Part shown: positions 21,926 through 31,340 of the stretch, one piece after another | Position numbering within the stretch: position 1 is the stretch's first letter | Layout of the letters: each line of letters begins with the position of its first letter | Notes under the pieces: generated by a model | Database searches by the model: none | Seen by the model: only the letters and a program-made list of their open reading frames with translations | Told to the model about the DNA's origin: nothing | Translations under genes and position numbers: made by a program | Virus record (IMG/VR): IMGVR_UViG_3300038701_001252 | Span: 1 to 42,281 of that record | Reading direction: 5' to 3' (one strand) | DNA from: a virus | DNA length: 42,281 nucleotides

Positions 21926-22375
21926 TTGTCTTTTTCAATTCGTCAAGCGGAGGAAAAATATCTTTCGCAGATCAAACATGAACTAAAGCTTTTCTCAGAG
22001 TTTTACAATAGTAAGCACAGTTTATATCCTAATGAAGATTATTTAAATGATGGCTTGAGTGAGTTTTTCAAGAATCATTTATTTTTAATTGCAGTCGATT
22101 CTGAGGATAAAGTTTTAGGTTTGATATCAGGACTCATCGCTCCCCACATCTATAACCCATCGTTAAGCGTACTGACTGAATCGTTTTGGTGGGTTAACCC
22201 AGAATATAGAAACTCTCGAGTAGGATATGCATTGCTTGATGCTTTTATAGAGCATGGAAAGAAAAACTGTGATTGGATCATTACGACCTTAGAGGACGAG
22301 AGTCCTGTTAAGGACAGTGTGTTTACTGAACGTGGCTTCTCCTTTAAAGAGAAGTCATTTTTGATGGAGGTTTAG
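21926..22375 (+). CDS. GNAT-fold acetyltransferase-like protein
   Basis: 149 residues from a TTG start. It shows the GNAT core: FLIAVDSEDKVLGLISGLIA, then WWVNPEYRNSRVGYALLDAF (about 91-110), the acetyl-CoA-binding motif A, although the usual Q/R-x-x-G-x-G/A is altered to RNSRVGYA. GNAT-like proteins commonly occur at this position in podovirus head modules (T7 gp13 is related), where they may be virion or assembly factors. It is first behind the strong promoter at 21808. Substrate and activity are unknown. Confidence 0.75.
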   Translation: MSFSIRQAEEKYLSQIKHELKLFSEFYNSKHSLYPNEDYLNDGLSEFFKNHLFLIAVDSEDKVLGLISGLIAPHIYNPSLSVLTESFWWVNPEYRNSRVGYALLDAFIEHGKKNCDWIITTLEDESPVKDSVFTERGFSFKEKSFLMEV

Positions 22376-22378
22376 TTT

Positions 22379-22711
22379 ATGGCAGCAGCGTCTACAGTTT
22401 TAACGGCTATTGGAACAGGATTAGGTATTGGTGCTGTTAAGAAAACAATTGATGATGTGAACGATGGCAACAAAGCTGCTAAAGAAGAGACTGCTAAACT
22501 TCGCAAACAAAAAGAAAAAGAAATGAGAGACGTTAAGAAGCGTAAAGCTTTTGAGAAGTTATCTGATAAAAAGACTGCTGCTCGTGACTCAGCTTATGGG
22601 GCGCAGGCGTCTAAAAGAATGTCAGCTGGTAGATCTACTGGTCAGGCAAACTCAACATCCACAGCAGGAGCCACAGGGCTTGGTGGATCTAAAACATTAC
22701 TAGGGGCTTAA
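22379..22711 (+). CDS. Small basic virion-module protein
   Basis: 110 residues. A Gly/Ala-rich hydrophobic N-terminus (AIGTGLGIGAV) is followed by a strongly charged Lys/Glu helix (about 28-60) and a flexible Gly/Ser/Thr/Ala tail. It lies between the GNAT gene (3 nt) and the portal gene (4 nt). I know proteins of this make-up upstream of podovirus portals, but their function is not established. Confidence 0.6.
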   Translation: MAAASTVLTAIGTGLGIGAVKKTIDDVNDGNKAAKEETAKLRKQKEKEMRDVKKRKAFEKLSDKKTAARDSAYGAQASKRMSAGRSTGQANSTSTAGATGLGGSKTLLGA

Positions 22712-22715
22712 GTTA

Positions 22716-24455
22716 ATGGAAGGAAGATATAGTCAAAATATTTTTAGTCGCAGATCAAGGTATGAGCATTTGCGTGCTCAGCTTGATGATGAACAGGCTT
22801 CATTTGTTCCGCACTGGACTGAGATTACAGATTATATGTCCCCTCGTAGGCCTAGATTCTCACTTGAGGATAATAACCGTGGTGATCGTAGAAACACTAA
22901 GATCAGAGACATCACTGGTACTTTTGCGCTAAGGACATTAAGGTCTGGAATGATGGCAGGTATTACCAACCCTGCACGTCCTTGGTTTAAGTTATCTGCA
23001 TCAGATTATGAGCTTGAAAAGAATGAAGCTGTTAAGATGTGGCTACATCGACAGACTAAAAGAATGAGTTCTGTATTTTTAAAGTCGAACTTATATAATG
23101 TATTGCCGAACGTCTATACAGATATGGGATCAGTTGGGACTTCTGCTGTATTAGTTGAGGAAGATTTTGATGAAGTTGTAAGGTTTTATCAGGTACCATT
23201 GGGTGAGTTTAAGTTAGCTAATGACGAAAAGATGCGCGTGAGAGTTTTCATGCGTGAGTTTAAGCTAACTGTTCGCCAGGTCGTTAGTAAGTATGGTGTT
23301 GATCCTCGGAACCCAGGAAAAATAAACTGGGATAATATTTCAGCTAAAGTTAAGAATCTATATGAAAATGGCAATCAGGAGGCTTGGGTTTATATCTGTC
23401 ATGTGATTGAGCCTAACTTAAATTACGATCCTGAAAAATTAGAGAGTAAATATAAAAAGTACGTGTCTGTTTATTACGAGAAGGGTTTCGCAGGTAGATC
23501 GAACAACAATAACTACATGTGGGGCGCTGATCAGCATAAGTTTCTATCAGAGCAGGGCTATGATTATTTTCCAATACTGGCTCCAAGGTGGAGCGTTTTA
23601 GGAAGTGATGTGTATGCCACAGACTGCCCTGGGATGGACGCTCTTGGTGATATAAAGCAGCTTCAGGCTGGTGAGAAAAGATCACTACAGGGCATTGAGA
23701 AAAACATTAACCCGCCTTTGAAGGGGCCAGCTTCATTAAGGGGCAAGAGAGTATCTTCGCTGCCTGGTGATATTACCTATACCGATGATACTCAGGGGTT
23801 GAGTTCTCTTTATGACATTAGGTTTGACGTAAATGGTTTGGAGCAAAAACAGCAGCAAGTCAGGCAGAGAATCAGTAAAGCGTTTTATGAAGATCTATTT
23901 TTAATGCTAGCTAACAGTGACCGAAGGCAGATTACAGCTACTGAGATTGAAGAGCGGCATGAAGAGAAGTTATTGGCCTTAGGGCCAGTATTAGAGCAGC
24001 TGAATCAGGATTTATTAGACCCGTTAATAGATATTGTATTTACGATTATGGAAAAGCAAGGTTTGATCGAAGAGCCCCCAGAGGAGTTATCTGGTAAGGA
24101 CTTAAAGGTTGAGTACGTTTCAATCATGGCTCAAGCTCAGAAGTTAGTTGGCCTCGGTGCTCATGAGAGATTCATGGGAATAGTTGGTCAGGTGGCATCG
24201 TTTAATCCAGATGTATTAAAGAAGGTTGATGTTAACACATTTATCGATGAAGTCGGAGAGATCACTAGTGTTGCCCCAGGTATTGTTAGGCCTACTGATG
24301 TAGTAGAGGCTGAGAAAGCTGCTGAGAAGCAGGCTATGCAGCAACAGATGCAGATGGAGCAGTTAGGTCAGGCAGCACAGGCGGCCAATCAATTAGCTAG
24401 TGCTGATGTTGATGGTGAGAATGCTCTGACGGCTATTGCTGGAGGTCTGTCGTGA
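22716..24455 (+). CDS. Portal (head-to-tail connector) protein
   Basis: 579 residues, the length and sequence of the podovirus head-tail connector family: RYEHLRAQLDDEQASFVPHW, TDYMSPRRPRF, RTLRSGMMAGITNPARPWF in the N-terminal quarter, the YQVPLGEFKLAND segment in the wing, and an LRGKRV/Q-rich C-terminal crown (MQQQMQMEQLGQAAQAANQ). It forms the dodecameric ring for DNA passage. The downstream gene starts with GTG inside its end (4-nt overlap, good GGAGG). Confidence 0.93.
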   Translation: MEGRYSQNIFSRRSRYEHLRAQLDDEQASFVPHWTEITDYMSPRRPRFSLEDNNRGDRRNTKIRDITGTFALRTLRSGMMAGITNPARPWFKLSASDYELEKNEAVKMWLHRQTKRMSSVFLKSNLYNVLPNVYTDMGSVGTSAVLVEEDFDEVVRFYQVPLGEFKLANDEKMRVRVFMREFKLTVRQVVSKYGVDPRNPGKINWDNISAKVKNLYENGNQEAWVYICHVIEPNLNYDPEKLESKYKKYVSVYYEKGFAGRSNNNNYMWGADQHKFLSEQGYDYFPILAPRWSVLGSDVYATDCPGMDALGDIKQLQAGEKRSLQGIEKNINPPLKGPASLRGKRVSSLPGDITYTDDTQGLSSLYDIRFDVNGLEQKQQQVRQRISKAFYEDLFLMLANSDRRQITATEIEERHEEKLLALGPVLEQLNQDLLDPLIDIVFTIMEKQGLIEEPPEELSGKDLKVEYVSIMAQAQKLVGLGAHERFMGIVGQVASFNPDVLKKVDVNTFIDEVGEITSVAPGIVRPTDVVEAEKAAEKQAMQQQMQMEQLGQAAQAANQLASADVDGENALTAIAGGLS

Positions 24456-24787
24456 ATAAAAATGTTGTTAAGAACGCATCTGACAAAAGGCAAGTTGATT
24501 ACGTTGCTAAGAATGAGCGCAGGGAAGATCGCGTTTATTCAGAGGATTTAGAATACATATTAAAGACTCCACAAGGTCGCAACGTTCTATGGAGACTCAT
24601 GGGTGATTGCAATATATTTAAAACAGCGTGGAGTAATGACGGTAAATTAATACATAAAAATATCGGCAAGCAGGAGCTTGGCCAGAAGTTACTAGCTGAT
24701 ATAACTGCTGTTGATGAGAAATATTTTTTTCAAATGATGAAAGAAAACTATAAAGGAAATGGGGAGCTAGATGACATCGCAAGATAA
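24452..24787 (+). CDS. Bbp19-like small head-module protein
   Basis: 111 residues from GTG. The stretch DLEYILKTPQGRNVLWRLMG, then NIFKTAWSNDG, IGKQELGQKLLADI, YFFQMMKEN matches the family called Bbp19 after the Bordetella phage BPP-1 protein encoded between portal and scaffold. Function is not known. It overlaps both neighbours (4 nt with portal, 17 nt with scaffold), supporting co-translation. Confidence 0.7.
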   Translation: MNKNVVKNASDKRQVDYVAKNERREDRVYSEDLEYILKTPQGRNVLWRLMGDCNIFKTAWSNDGKLIHKNIGKQELGQKLLADITAVDEKYFFQMMKENYKGNGELDDIAR

Positions 24788-25508
24788 CACAGAAGATGTA
24801 ACAGAAGATATCAACATTGGTTCACAATCAGATGGTGAATCATCAGAACAGGTAGATCCACAGGCTGAGCTTGCAAATAAAATGTATGCTGAAGAGTCTG
24901 ATAAGGGAGAGCCTGAGGCTGAGGATAAGCCAGAAGAGGTTGAACAAAAGGATGAAGAAGAAGGTGATGAAGAGTCTGATGAGTCAGATGATAAGGATTC
25001 TGATGGTGATAAGTCTGAGGATGAAAAGGATTCTGACGATAAGGAAGAGCCAGAAGATTATGAATTGGCAAAGCCTGAGGATTCGCTTTTAACTGACGCT
25101 GACATGGAGAGGATTGCTGCCTTTAGTAAACAGCAAGGACTCAGTAAGGAAGCTGCAGAAATGCTCGTGAAAGAGCAGAGTGAGTACGCGCAGAGTTTTC
25201 AAGATAAACAACAAGAGACATTTGAAAACGTTAAGTCTGACTGGGTGAAAGCATCTAAGTCGGATAAAGAAATTGGTGGCGATAATTTAGCAGAAAACGT
25301 TGAGCTAGCAAGACGTGCTGCTGAGAGATTCGGTACTGATCAGTTTTTAAAAGATCTTAAAGTTACTGGCTTTGGAAATCATCCAGAAGTTATTAGAGTA
25401 TTTTCCAGGATTGGTCGAGTAATGGAGTCATCAGACTTTGTTAAGACTGGATCAGTTGCTGGTGGAGAACTAACTCGTGAAGAAAAATTTTACGGTAAAC
25501 AAGATTAA
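24771..25508 (+). CDS. Scaffolding protein
   Basis: 245 residues. The N-terminal 100 are extremely acidic (long runs of Asp, Glu, Ser, Lys). A helical middle follows (AFSKQQGLSKEAAEMLVKEQ), then a C-terminal segment with ARRAAERFGTDQFLKDLKVT and ending near GGELTREEKFYGKQ. This is the profile of T7/epsilon15-type scaffolds, placed between portal and coat. It directs prohead assembly and is then removed. The acidic part is disordered. Confidence 0.85.
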   Translation: MTSQDNTEDVTEDINIGSQSDGESSEQVDPQAELANKMYAEESDKGEPEAEDKPEEVEQKDEEEGDEESDESDDKDSDGDKSEDEKDSDDKEEPEDYELAKPEDSLLTDADMERIAAFSKQQGLSKEAAEMLVKEQSEYAQSFQDKQQETFENVKSDWVKASKSDKEIGGDNLAENVELARRAAERFGTDQFLKDLKVTGFGNHPEVIRVFSRIGRVMESSDFVKTGSVAGGELTREEKFYGKQD

Positions 25509-25520
25509 AGGAGATAAAAA

Positions 25521-26525
25521 ATGGCTACATTAGGTTCAAATGTACTTACCCTTGCTGATTGGGCGAAACGCTTAGATCCAGATGGAAAAGTACCTGATAT
25601 TGTAGAGATGTTAAGTGAAACAAACGAAATTTTAGATGACATGTTGTTTATGGAAGGTAACCTTCCGACTGGTCACAGAACTAACGTTCGTACTGGTTTG
25701 CCAACTGTTGCATGGAAATTGATTAACCAAGGTGTGACTCCTAGTAAATCAACTACTGCTCAGATTGATGAAGCATGTGCGATCATGGAAGCATGGTCAG
25801 AAGTTGATAAGGATCTAGCTGAGTTAAACGGTAACACTGCGGCTTTCAGATTATCTGAAGCTCAAGCGTTTATTGAGGCTATGAACCAAGAGCAGGCGTC
25901 TACACTATTCTATGGTGACCAGACTACAGCTCCAGAAGAGTTCACAGGTTTAGCGCCACGTTTCAGCGCCCTTTCAAGTTCAGCTAACTCAGATAACGTT
26001 TTATCTGGTGGCGGTTCTGGTTCTGATAACGCATCAATTTACTTGGTGTGCTGGGGATCTAACTCTGTTCACGGTATCTTCCCTAAAGGATCTAAAGCGG
26101 GTCTTGACCATGTAAACCATGGAGAAGTTACTATTCAAGATAGCACTGGAGTTGGTACAAGCCGCTTAAGAGTTTATCAAGATCAGTTCAGATGGAAGTG
26201 TGGTATTGCATTGAAGGACTGGAGATATGTAGTTCGTATAGCGAACATTGATATTTCTGACCTTATTGCAAACAGTGGTTCTCAAGCGAACTTAATTAAC
26301 TTGATGATCAAAGCTATCCACAGAATCCCAAGCTTGAACATGGGCAAGTGCGCGTTCTACATGAACAGAACTTGTTTTCAAATGCTTGATATTCAAAGAA
26401 GAGACGATGTTGCAGCAGCTGGTATGCAGTACAAAGAAGTTGATGGTAAATTGGTGCCAAGCTTCAGAGGTATTCCAATCAGAAAAGTTGATGCATTGTT
26501 AGAAACTGAAGCGACTGTATCGTAA
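25521..26525 (+). CDS. Major capsid protein (epsilon15 gp7 / Bbp17 type)
   Basis: 334 residues, close to the 335 of epsilon15 gp7. Typical segments: LTLADWAKRLDPDGKVPDIV at the start, FMEGNLPTGHRTNVRTGLP, and near the end KCAFYMNRTCFQMLDIQRR and FRGIPIRKVDALL. This is an HK97-fold coat of the group cemented by a separate protein, whose gene follows. It has a near-perfect ribosome site (AAGGAGAT) and, unlike neighbours, more C-ending codons, both fitting high expression. Confidence 0.92.
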   Translation: MATLGSNVLTLADWAKRLDPDGKVPDIVEMLSETNEILDDMLFMEGNLPTGHRTNVRTGLPTVAWKLINQGVTPSKSTTAQIDEACAIMEAWSEVDKDLAELNGNTAAFRLSEAQAFIEAMNQEQASTLFYGDQTTAPEEFTGLAPRFSALSSSANSDNVLSGGGSGSDNASIYLVCWGSNSVHGIFPKGSKAGLDHVNHGEVTIQDSTGVGTSRLRVYQDQFRWKCGIALKDWRYVVRIANIDISDLIANSGSQANLINLMIKAIHRIPSLNMGKCAFYMNRTCFQMLDIQRRDDVAAAGMQYKEVDGKLVPSFRGIPIRKVDALLETEATVS

Positions 26526-26552
26526 TTAAAATTTAATTAAAGGAGATTTAAA

Positions 26553-26987
26553 ATGATTTTAGACGGTCAAAATTTAATGTCAGATGCTCAAGCCCTAACA
26601 TCTACTGCGGCATCTACAAACGTAATTGATTTAGGTGCTGACAACAATGTTGGTATCGGTGAGGCTATGGCTGTAGTTGTCCAATTGGACGTTGCTGCTG
26701 ATGATGCAGATGCTGATGAGACTTATGTTGTTGCGGTTCAAACGGATGATAACGCGGCTTTTTCAAGTGCTGCATCTGTTGGATCTATAACTATTGCAGC
26801 GGGTGATGCTGCTGGAACTCGTTATAGTTTCTTGCTACCGAAAGATACATCAATGGAGAGATACTTAAGACTTAACTATACTCTTGGTGGAACATCCCCA
26901 TCAGTAACAGTTACTTCTTTCTTAATCCCAGCTGACGGTCTTGAGGCGTATGTTTCATACCCTAAAGGTTACACTATTAGCGGTTAA
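26553..26987 (+). CDS. Capsid cement/decoration protein (Bbp16 type)
   Basis: 144 residues with AAGGAG before ATG. Beta-rich: MILDGQNLMSDAQALTSTAA, then VVVQLDVAADDADADETYVV, SFLLPKDTSMERYLRLNYTL, and PADGLEAYVSYPKGYTI at the end. It matches the Bbp16 family of BPP-1-like phages, which clamps the coat lattice. It directly follows the coat gene and is followed by a strong terminator, so coat and cement probably share abundant transcripts. Confidence 0.85.
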   Translation: MILDGQNLMSDAQALTSTAASTNVIDLGADNNVGIGEAMAVVVQLDVAADDADADETYVVAVQTDDNAAFSSAASVGSITIAAGDAAGTRYSFLLPKDTSMERYLRLNYTLGGTSPSVTVTSFLIPADGLEAYVSYPKGYTISG

Positions 26988-26995
26988 TAAATTCT

Positions 26996-27026
26996 GGCGT
27001 GTAGGGATATCTCTGCACGCCTTTTT
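26996..27026 (+). terminator. Terminator after the cement gene
   Basis: GGCGTGTA (26996-27003) pairs with TGCACGCC (27014-27021, one G-U pair), and the inner GGG and CTC extend the stem. TTTTT follows at 27022-27026. It probably reduces transcription into the tail genes, keeping coat and cement higher. Confidence 0.8.
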
Positions 27027-27043
27027 ACGGAGAGGATTTTAAA

Positions 27044-27286
27044 ATGAAAAAAAGATTAAAAGTTATACCAATGAGATTAGGTTATTATAAGCACGCACGC
27101 AGATATCCTAAGGGGCATGCTAAGTATGCAGGACCATTCTATATGGATGAAGAGGAGTTTTATCGTGTAGATCGAGATGGTAAAAGTCACCCTTGTTCAT
27201 GGGTTGTATTGGCTGATGAATATGAAGAGCCAGAAGTTGAAGAATATGAAGATGAAGTAATGGCAGAATCGGATGACGTAATTTAA
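27044..27286 (+). CDS. Small head-to-tail module protein, unknown
   Basis: 80 residues with GGAGAGGA before ATG. A basic N-terminal half (MKKRLKVIPMRLGYYKHARR) is followed by EEFYRVDRDGKSHPCSWVVL, and the last 20 residues are acidic (EEPEVEEYEDEVM). The middle resembles a small beta domain. It is the first gene after the terminator, before the tail adaptor. Not recognised beyond its position in podovirus structural modules. Confidence 0.6.
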   Translation: MKKRLKVIPMRLGYYKHARRYPKGHAKYAGPFYMDEEEFYRVDRDGKSHPCSWVVLADEYEEPEVEEYEDEVMAESDDVI

Positions 27287-27299
27287 CTGAGGTTTAGAG

Positions 27300-27914
27300 A
27301 TGGCTACAAAAACCAATATCTGCAACATGGCAATCGCTCACTTGGGAACAGGTGACTTAATAGGTAATGTCGATACAGATACGACTGTTGAGGGCGTTAC
27401 TTGTAATTTGTTTTATGATGATGCCAGAAGAAAAGTGTTGGCTGACTGTCCATGGTCTTTCGCTCGTAAGGAGCAGGCTTTGGGATTAGTGGCCACCTTG
27501 AGTGATACAGATGCTGATGCTGAGTGGACTTATAGCTACAGGTATCCATCTGACTGTGTTGATTTTTTAAGAATTAAAAGCGGTATCAGGCAGGACACTA
27601 GGCAATCTCGAGTTCCATATAAAATATTAAAAGATGAATCTGGAAAGTTAATTTATTCAGATGAACAAAACGCTCAAGGCGAATATACTATTGACGTTGA
27701 AACGGCTAGTTTTTATCCATCTGATTTTGTATTAGCATTTTCGTATAAGCTGGCAGAGTTAATAGCTCCAGTCTTAGCTAAGGGAAATACTGGAGTTAAG
27801 AGAGAGATGATGCAATTTTACTTAGCTGAGATTTCAAATGCCATGAATAACAATAGAAACGAAGATCAACCTGGGGAAAAACCAGTGAGTGAATTTGAAA
27901 GGGTTAGGGACTAA
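27300..27914 (+). CDS. Tail tubular protein A-like adaptor
   Basis: 204 residues of the T7 gp11/tail tubular A type: NICNMAIAHLGTGDLIGNVD at the start, CNLFYDDARRKVLADCPWSF, the YRYPSDCVDFLRI core, and LAFSYKLAELIAPVLAKG near the C-terminus. It forms the ring under the portal that connects to the nozzle. SD GAGG precedes ATG. Family length is normal. Confidence 0.9.
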   Translation: MATKTNICNMAIAHLGTGDLIGNVDTDTTVEGVTCNLFYDDARRKVLADCPWSFARKEQALGLVATLSDTDADAEWTYSYRYPSDCVDFLRIKSGIRQDTRQSRVPYKILKDESGKLIYSDEQNAQGEYTIDVETASFYPSDFVLAFSYKLAELIAPVLAKGNTGVKREMMQFYLAEISNAMNNNRNEDQPGEKPVSEFERVRD

Positions 27915-27915
27915 C

Positions 27916-28236
27916 ATGAAAGATATGAGTATATCTATCCAAGAAAAAAAAGAGGAGTCATCTCCATCCGTTGTTGATGATAAGCCACGATATCCATATG
28001 GTTTAAAGATTCATTTTGATCCTAAGTCATTTGATAAACTAGGCCTAGAAGGCGCTCCGAAGGTTGGAGAGAAGTTTATGATGATGGCTATGGTGGAAGT
28101 GTGTGATGTTCATCAGGAGAAAATGGCCGACGATGTTCCAGAGATCGGTGTTGGTATGCAGATCACTAGTCTTGAATTAAAAGAATCTGAAAAAGAAAAA
28201 AGCACAGAAGATAAACTGTATGGAGACATGGATTAA
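27916..28236 (+). CDS. Capsid-staple-like small protein
   Basis: 106 residues from ATG 27916, chosen over an in-frame GTG at 27889 that lies inside the adaptor gene; AGGGA lies about 7 nt upstream. The core YPYGLKIHFDPKSFDKLGLE, then PKVGEKFMMMAMVEVCDVH resembles proteins annotated as capsid staple in other phages, flanked by flexible charged tails. I rely on recalled motif similarity, so the name is tentative. The stop overlaps the nozzle start (TAATG). Confidence 0.6.
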   Translation: MKDMSISIQEKKEESSPSVVDDKPRYPYGLKIHFDPKSFDKLGLEGAPKVGEKFMMMAMVEVCDVHQEKMADDVPEIGVGMQITSLELKESEKEKSTEDKLYGDMD

Positions 28237-31200
28237 TGTCCACATTTATTCAGCGTAGTTTTGTAGGTGGCGTTATAGATCCTAGCTTGTATGCCAGGAC
28301 TGACACAGCTAAATATCAAAACGGTGCCAGAACAATAAGAAATTGTTTTGTAAAGAGATCTGGCGGCGCTGAGATGAGGCCTGGAACTAAGTTTATTTCT
28401 GAGGTTAAAGACTCATCAAGAAAAACAAGAATAATACCGTTCATAAACAATTTAGGTTCGGCATATTTAATTGAGTTGGGGCACAAAACACTCAGGGTTT
28501 TCTCAGATGACTCCATATCTAATTTTCCAACTATTGGTCTTGCTGCAGCATCAAAGGCAAACCCATGTTCTATAACTGTTGATGGATATCATAATTTCGT
28601 AACTGGTGATCGAGTTTATATTTCTGGTGTTTCAGGGATGACTGAGCTTAACGACAATTATTATGATATTACTGTAACTAGCTCTAATACATTTACTCTT
28701 GATAATACGGATTCATCAGCCTATACGACATATACAAGTGGCGGTACTGTTGGTGCTATAAACGAGTTTACAACTTCTTTTATTGAAAGTGATTTATTTA
28801 AAATAGGATACAGTCAGGACGGGAATAGCATGACTCTGACTCATCCAGATAGGCCGATCTTAGAGCTTACTGAAAATAGTGGTTACTTTAATGTATCTAC
28901 ATTTAGCGTAACTCCAGGGCAGGCAGCTGTTAATGATCTTGGTGTCAGTTCTCTCGGCACTGGAAGTACATTTATTTATCATATCACTGCGGTTAATGAA
29001 GAGACTTTTGAGGAGAGCTTGGCTGACACCTTTACTTTAAGTAATAAGGGTGAGCCTGATGCTAATAACCATACGTTAAGCTGGACAGAAGTTGCAGGAG
29101 CTGGTGAGTACAATATTTATTTAGAGTCTAATGGCGTTCCAGGATTAATAGGCATTGCCAGGGGAGATGAATTTATAAATGATGGTGCTGTACAGCCAGA
29201 CACTAGCATTACTCCTCCTACGGATTTTGATCCATTCTCATCTCAGAACTATCCATCAACATCTGTTTTTTATCAGCAACGTAGGCTTTTCGCTAATACA
29301 GATAGTTCTCCTAATGGTTTCTGGGGCTCTAAGATCGGGGCATTTAGTAACTTTACCTACTCAAGTCCACTGACTGATGGAGATGCTATTATAGCTAGTA
29401 TTAACGGTGGTGGGTTAAACGAAATAAAACACATGATCGACATAGGAAGGCTTGTTATTTTAACATCTGGTGGTGAGTGGTCTGCTGATACCGATGTTTT
29501 AACTCCTACTAGCTTGAACCTTAGAAAATATACTTCATACGGAAGTGGTACTTTAAAGCCTATAATTATAGGTGAGACGGCTCTTTTTGTTCAAAACAAT
29601 CAGTCTATTATTAGGGATTTAACATTTAATTTTAATGTAAGTGGATATAGCGGTAATGACTTAACAACGTTCTCTTCACATATTTTCGATGGCTACAGCT
29701 TGGTTGATTGGGCTTACCAGAAAAATCCACATAGCATAGTGTGGGCTGTTAGAGATGATGGCTCGCTTCTGGGCTTGACGTATTTAAAAGAACAAAATGT
29801 TCTAGCGTGGCATGTTCATGATATGTTTGGAGATGAGGAGCTTGATCCTTTTCAGTTTGAATCATATGCGCTATCTACTCAAAGGGGCACGTCACACAAC
29901 AGCAATGTTACTGGTGCTAACTATGATCAGTATGGTCAGGTTATTGAGCTTGGAAATTTCAGTATTGATGTTGACACTTTTAAGTGTAATCTGGCTGATG
30001 CGTCTAACAACATATCTGGAGATATGTATTTAAAAATATATGATGTTGATGCTAATAACGAGCCGATTGGATCGGCTTTATTTACAAGTGATGCTGTTGA
30101 TTCTGCAAGTATTCATGGGGCGCCATACACCGAAGTGACATTTTCATTTTCATCAAGCGTGATTCTAACTGGAAATAAGAATTATGCTTTTGTTGTTGAT
30201 TTTACAGGCATTACTTATTCAGGTGGTGTTATCGCAGTTCAGCTTAGAGGCGGCAATGCAATCGGCACTCCTGGGTTAAGGTATGACGTTGGTGGCGCGG
30301 CATGGGATGTTAATGATTCATTTGATTTTTCATTTATATTGACTGGCCAACAGTTAACACCAATCGATGACTCCAGAGTCGGACCAAGAATTGAGAGTAT
30401 TTGCACTCTGCCAGACGGTCAGGAGGATTCAGTTTATATGGTCGTTCGCAGAGTTATCGATGGCTCTGAGGTTAGATACATAGAAAAAATGAATAAAATG
30501 AAGGTCGAAGATTATAGAGATCATATATATATGGACTCGGCACTGTCATACGATGGTAGGAATGGTGACTCTACTAGAACCATGACTTTGTCAGGTGGTA
30601 CTAATTGGACGTATGATGAGGATTTAACGTTAACATGTAGCTCATCTTTTTTTGATTCTGGAGATGTTGGAAATAGAATTGATTTAGTAGATTCTGATGG
30701 TGTTCCGCTGAGGTGTACTATTATTGCCTATACGTCTGCTACAGTAGTTACAGTTAATCCGAATAAGACGGTCCCAAGTGATTTAAGGAGTTCTGCTCAG
30801 GCAGTATGGACTGAGTCCGTGGACACGTTCTCAGGGCTTGATCATTTAGAGGGCAAAAGTGTATGCGTTTATGGAGATGGGTTTGTTGTAGCGAGTCCTA
30901 ATAACTCTGACTATGACGCTGTTATGGTTAGCGGTGGCTCAATCACGCTAGACCAGCCTTATGGAGTTGTTCATGTTGGCCTTCCTTACATAGCTGACAT
31001 TGAGCCCCTTGATATTGAGTTTAGCGGCGAAGAGACATTAATTGATAAAAACAAAAACACGACTGGCTTACATTTATACGTTGAGGATACTCGTGGTATT
31101 TTCGCTGGAGCTAAGCCTCCTGAGGATGATCAGACAGATCCACTAGATGGGCTGACTGAATTTAAGCCTAGAACTGATGAGACTTATGATGAGCCTCCAG

Positions 31201-31340
31201 AGTTAACGACTGGTATTATAGATATTAATATTAAATCAAGATTCACTACACATGGCAGATTGTTTATTAGGCAGATAGATCCAATACCTATGACTGTGTT
31301 GGCTATCGCTAGGTCTGGATTTTATCCGAGGAGTAGATAG
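28236..31340 (+). CDS. Tail tubular protein B-like nozzle protein
   Basis: 1034 residues. The N-terminus SFVGGVIDPSLYARTDTAKY, then NGARTIRNCFVKRSGGAEMR, PGTKFI is the hallmark of podovirus nozzle/stabilisation proteins. The middle includes SVFYQQRRLFANTDSSPN and LVILTSGGEWSADTDV, which are also typical. It is longer than T7 gp12 (794), with an inserted beta domain at about 550-700 (DQYGQVIELGNFSIDVDTFK) that could bind the surface. It forms the tube tip through which DNA and core proteins leave. Confidence 0.9.
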   Translation: MSTFIQRSFVGGVIDPSLYARTDTAKYQNGARTIRNCFVKRSGGAEMRPGTKFISEVKDSSRKTRIIPFINNLGSAYLIELGHKTLRVFSDDSISNFPTIGLAAASKANPCSITVDGYHNFVTGDRVYISGVSGMTELNDNYYDITVTSSNTFTLDNTDSSAYTTYTSGGTVGAINEFTTSFIESDLFKIGYSQDGNSMTLTHPDRPILELTENSGYFNVSTFSVTPGQAAVNDLGVSSLGTGSTFIYHITAVNEETFEESLADTFTLSNKGEPDANNHTLSWTEVAGAGEYNIYLESNGVPGLIGIARGDEFINDGAVQPDTSITPPTDFDPFSSQNYPSTSVFYQQRRLFANTDSSPNGFWGSKIGAFSNFTYSSPLTDGDAIIASINGGGLNEIKHMIDIGRLVILTSGGEWSADTDVLTPTSLNLRKYTSYGSGTLKPIIIGETALFVQNNQSIIRDLTFNFNVSGYSGNDLTTFSSHIFDGYSLVDWAYQKNPHSIVWAVRDDGSLLGLTYLKEQNVLAWHVHDMFGDEELDPFQFESYALSTQRGTSHNSNVTGANYDQYGQVIELGNFSIDVDTFKCNLADASNNISGDMYLKIYDVDANNEPIGSALFTSDAVDSASIHGAPYTEVTFSFSSSVILTGNKNYAFVVDFTGITYSGGVIAVQLRGGNAIGTPGLRYDVGGAAWDVNDSFDFSFILTGQQLTPIDDSRVGPRIESICTLPDGQEDSVYMVVRRVIDGSEVRYIEKMNKMKVEDYRDHIYMDSALSYDGRNGDSTRTMTLSGGTNWTYDEDLTLTCSSSFFDSGDVGNRIDLVDSDGVPLRCTIIAYTSATVVTVNPNKTVPSDLRSSAQAVWTESVDTFSGLDHLEGKSVCVYGDGFVVASPNNSDYDAVMVSGGSITLDQPYGVVHVGLPYIADIEPLDIEFSGEETLIDKNKNTTGLHLYVEDTRGIFAGAKPPEDDQTDPLDGLTEFKPRTDETYDEPPELTTGIIDINIKSRFTTHGRLFIRQIDPIPMTVLAIARSGFYPRSR

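Noticed and set aside
27889-27915. Upstream GTG start for the staple-like gene
   Set aside because: Lies inside the tail adaptor gene; ATG 27916 has a better ribosome site and gives a protein matching the family start.
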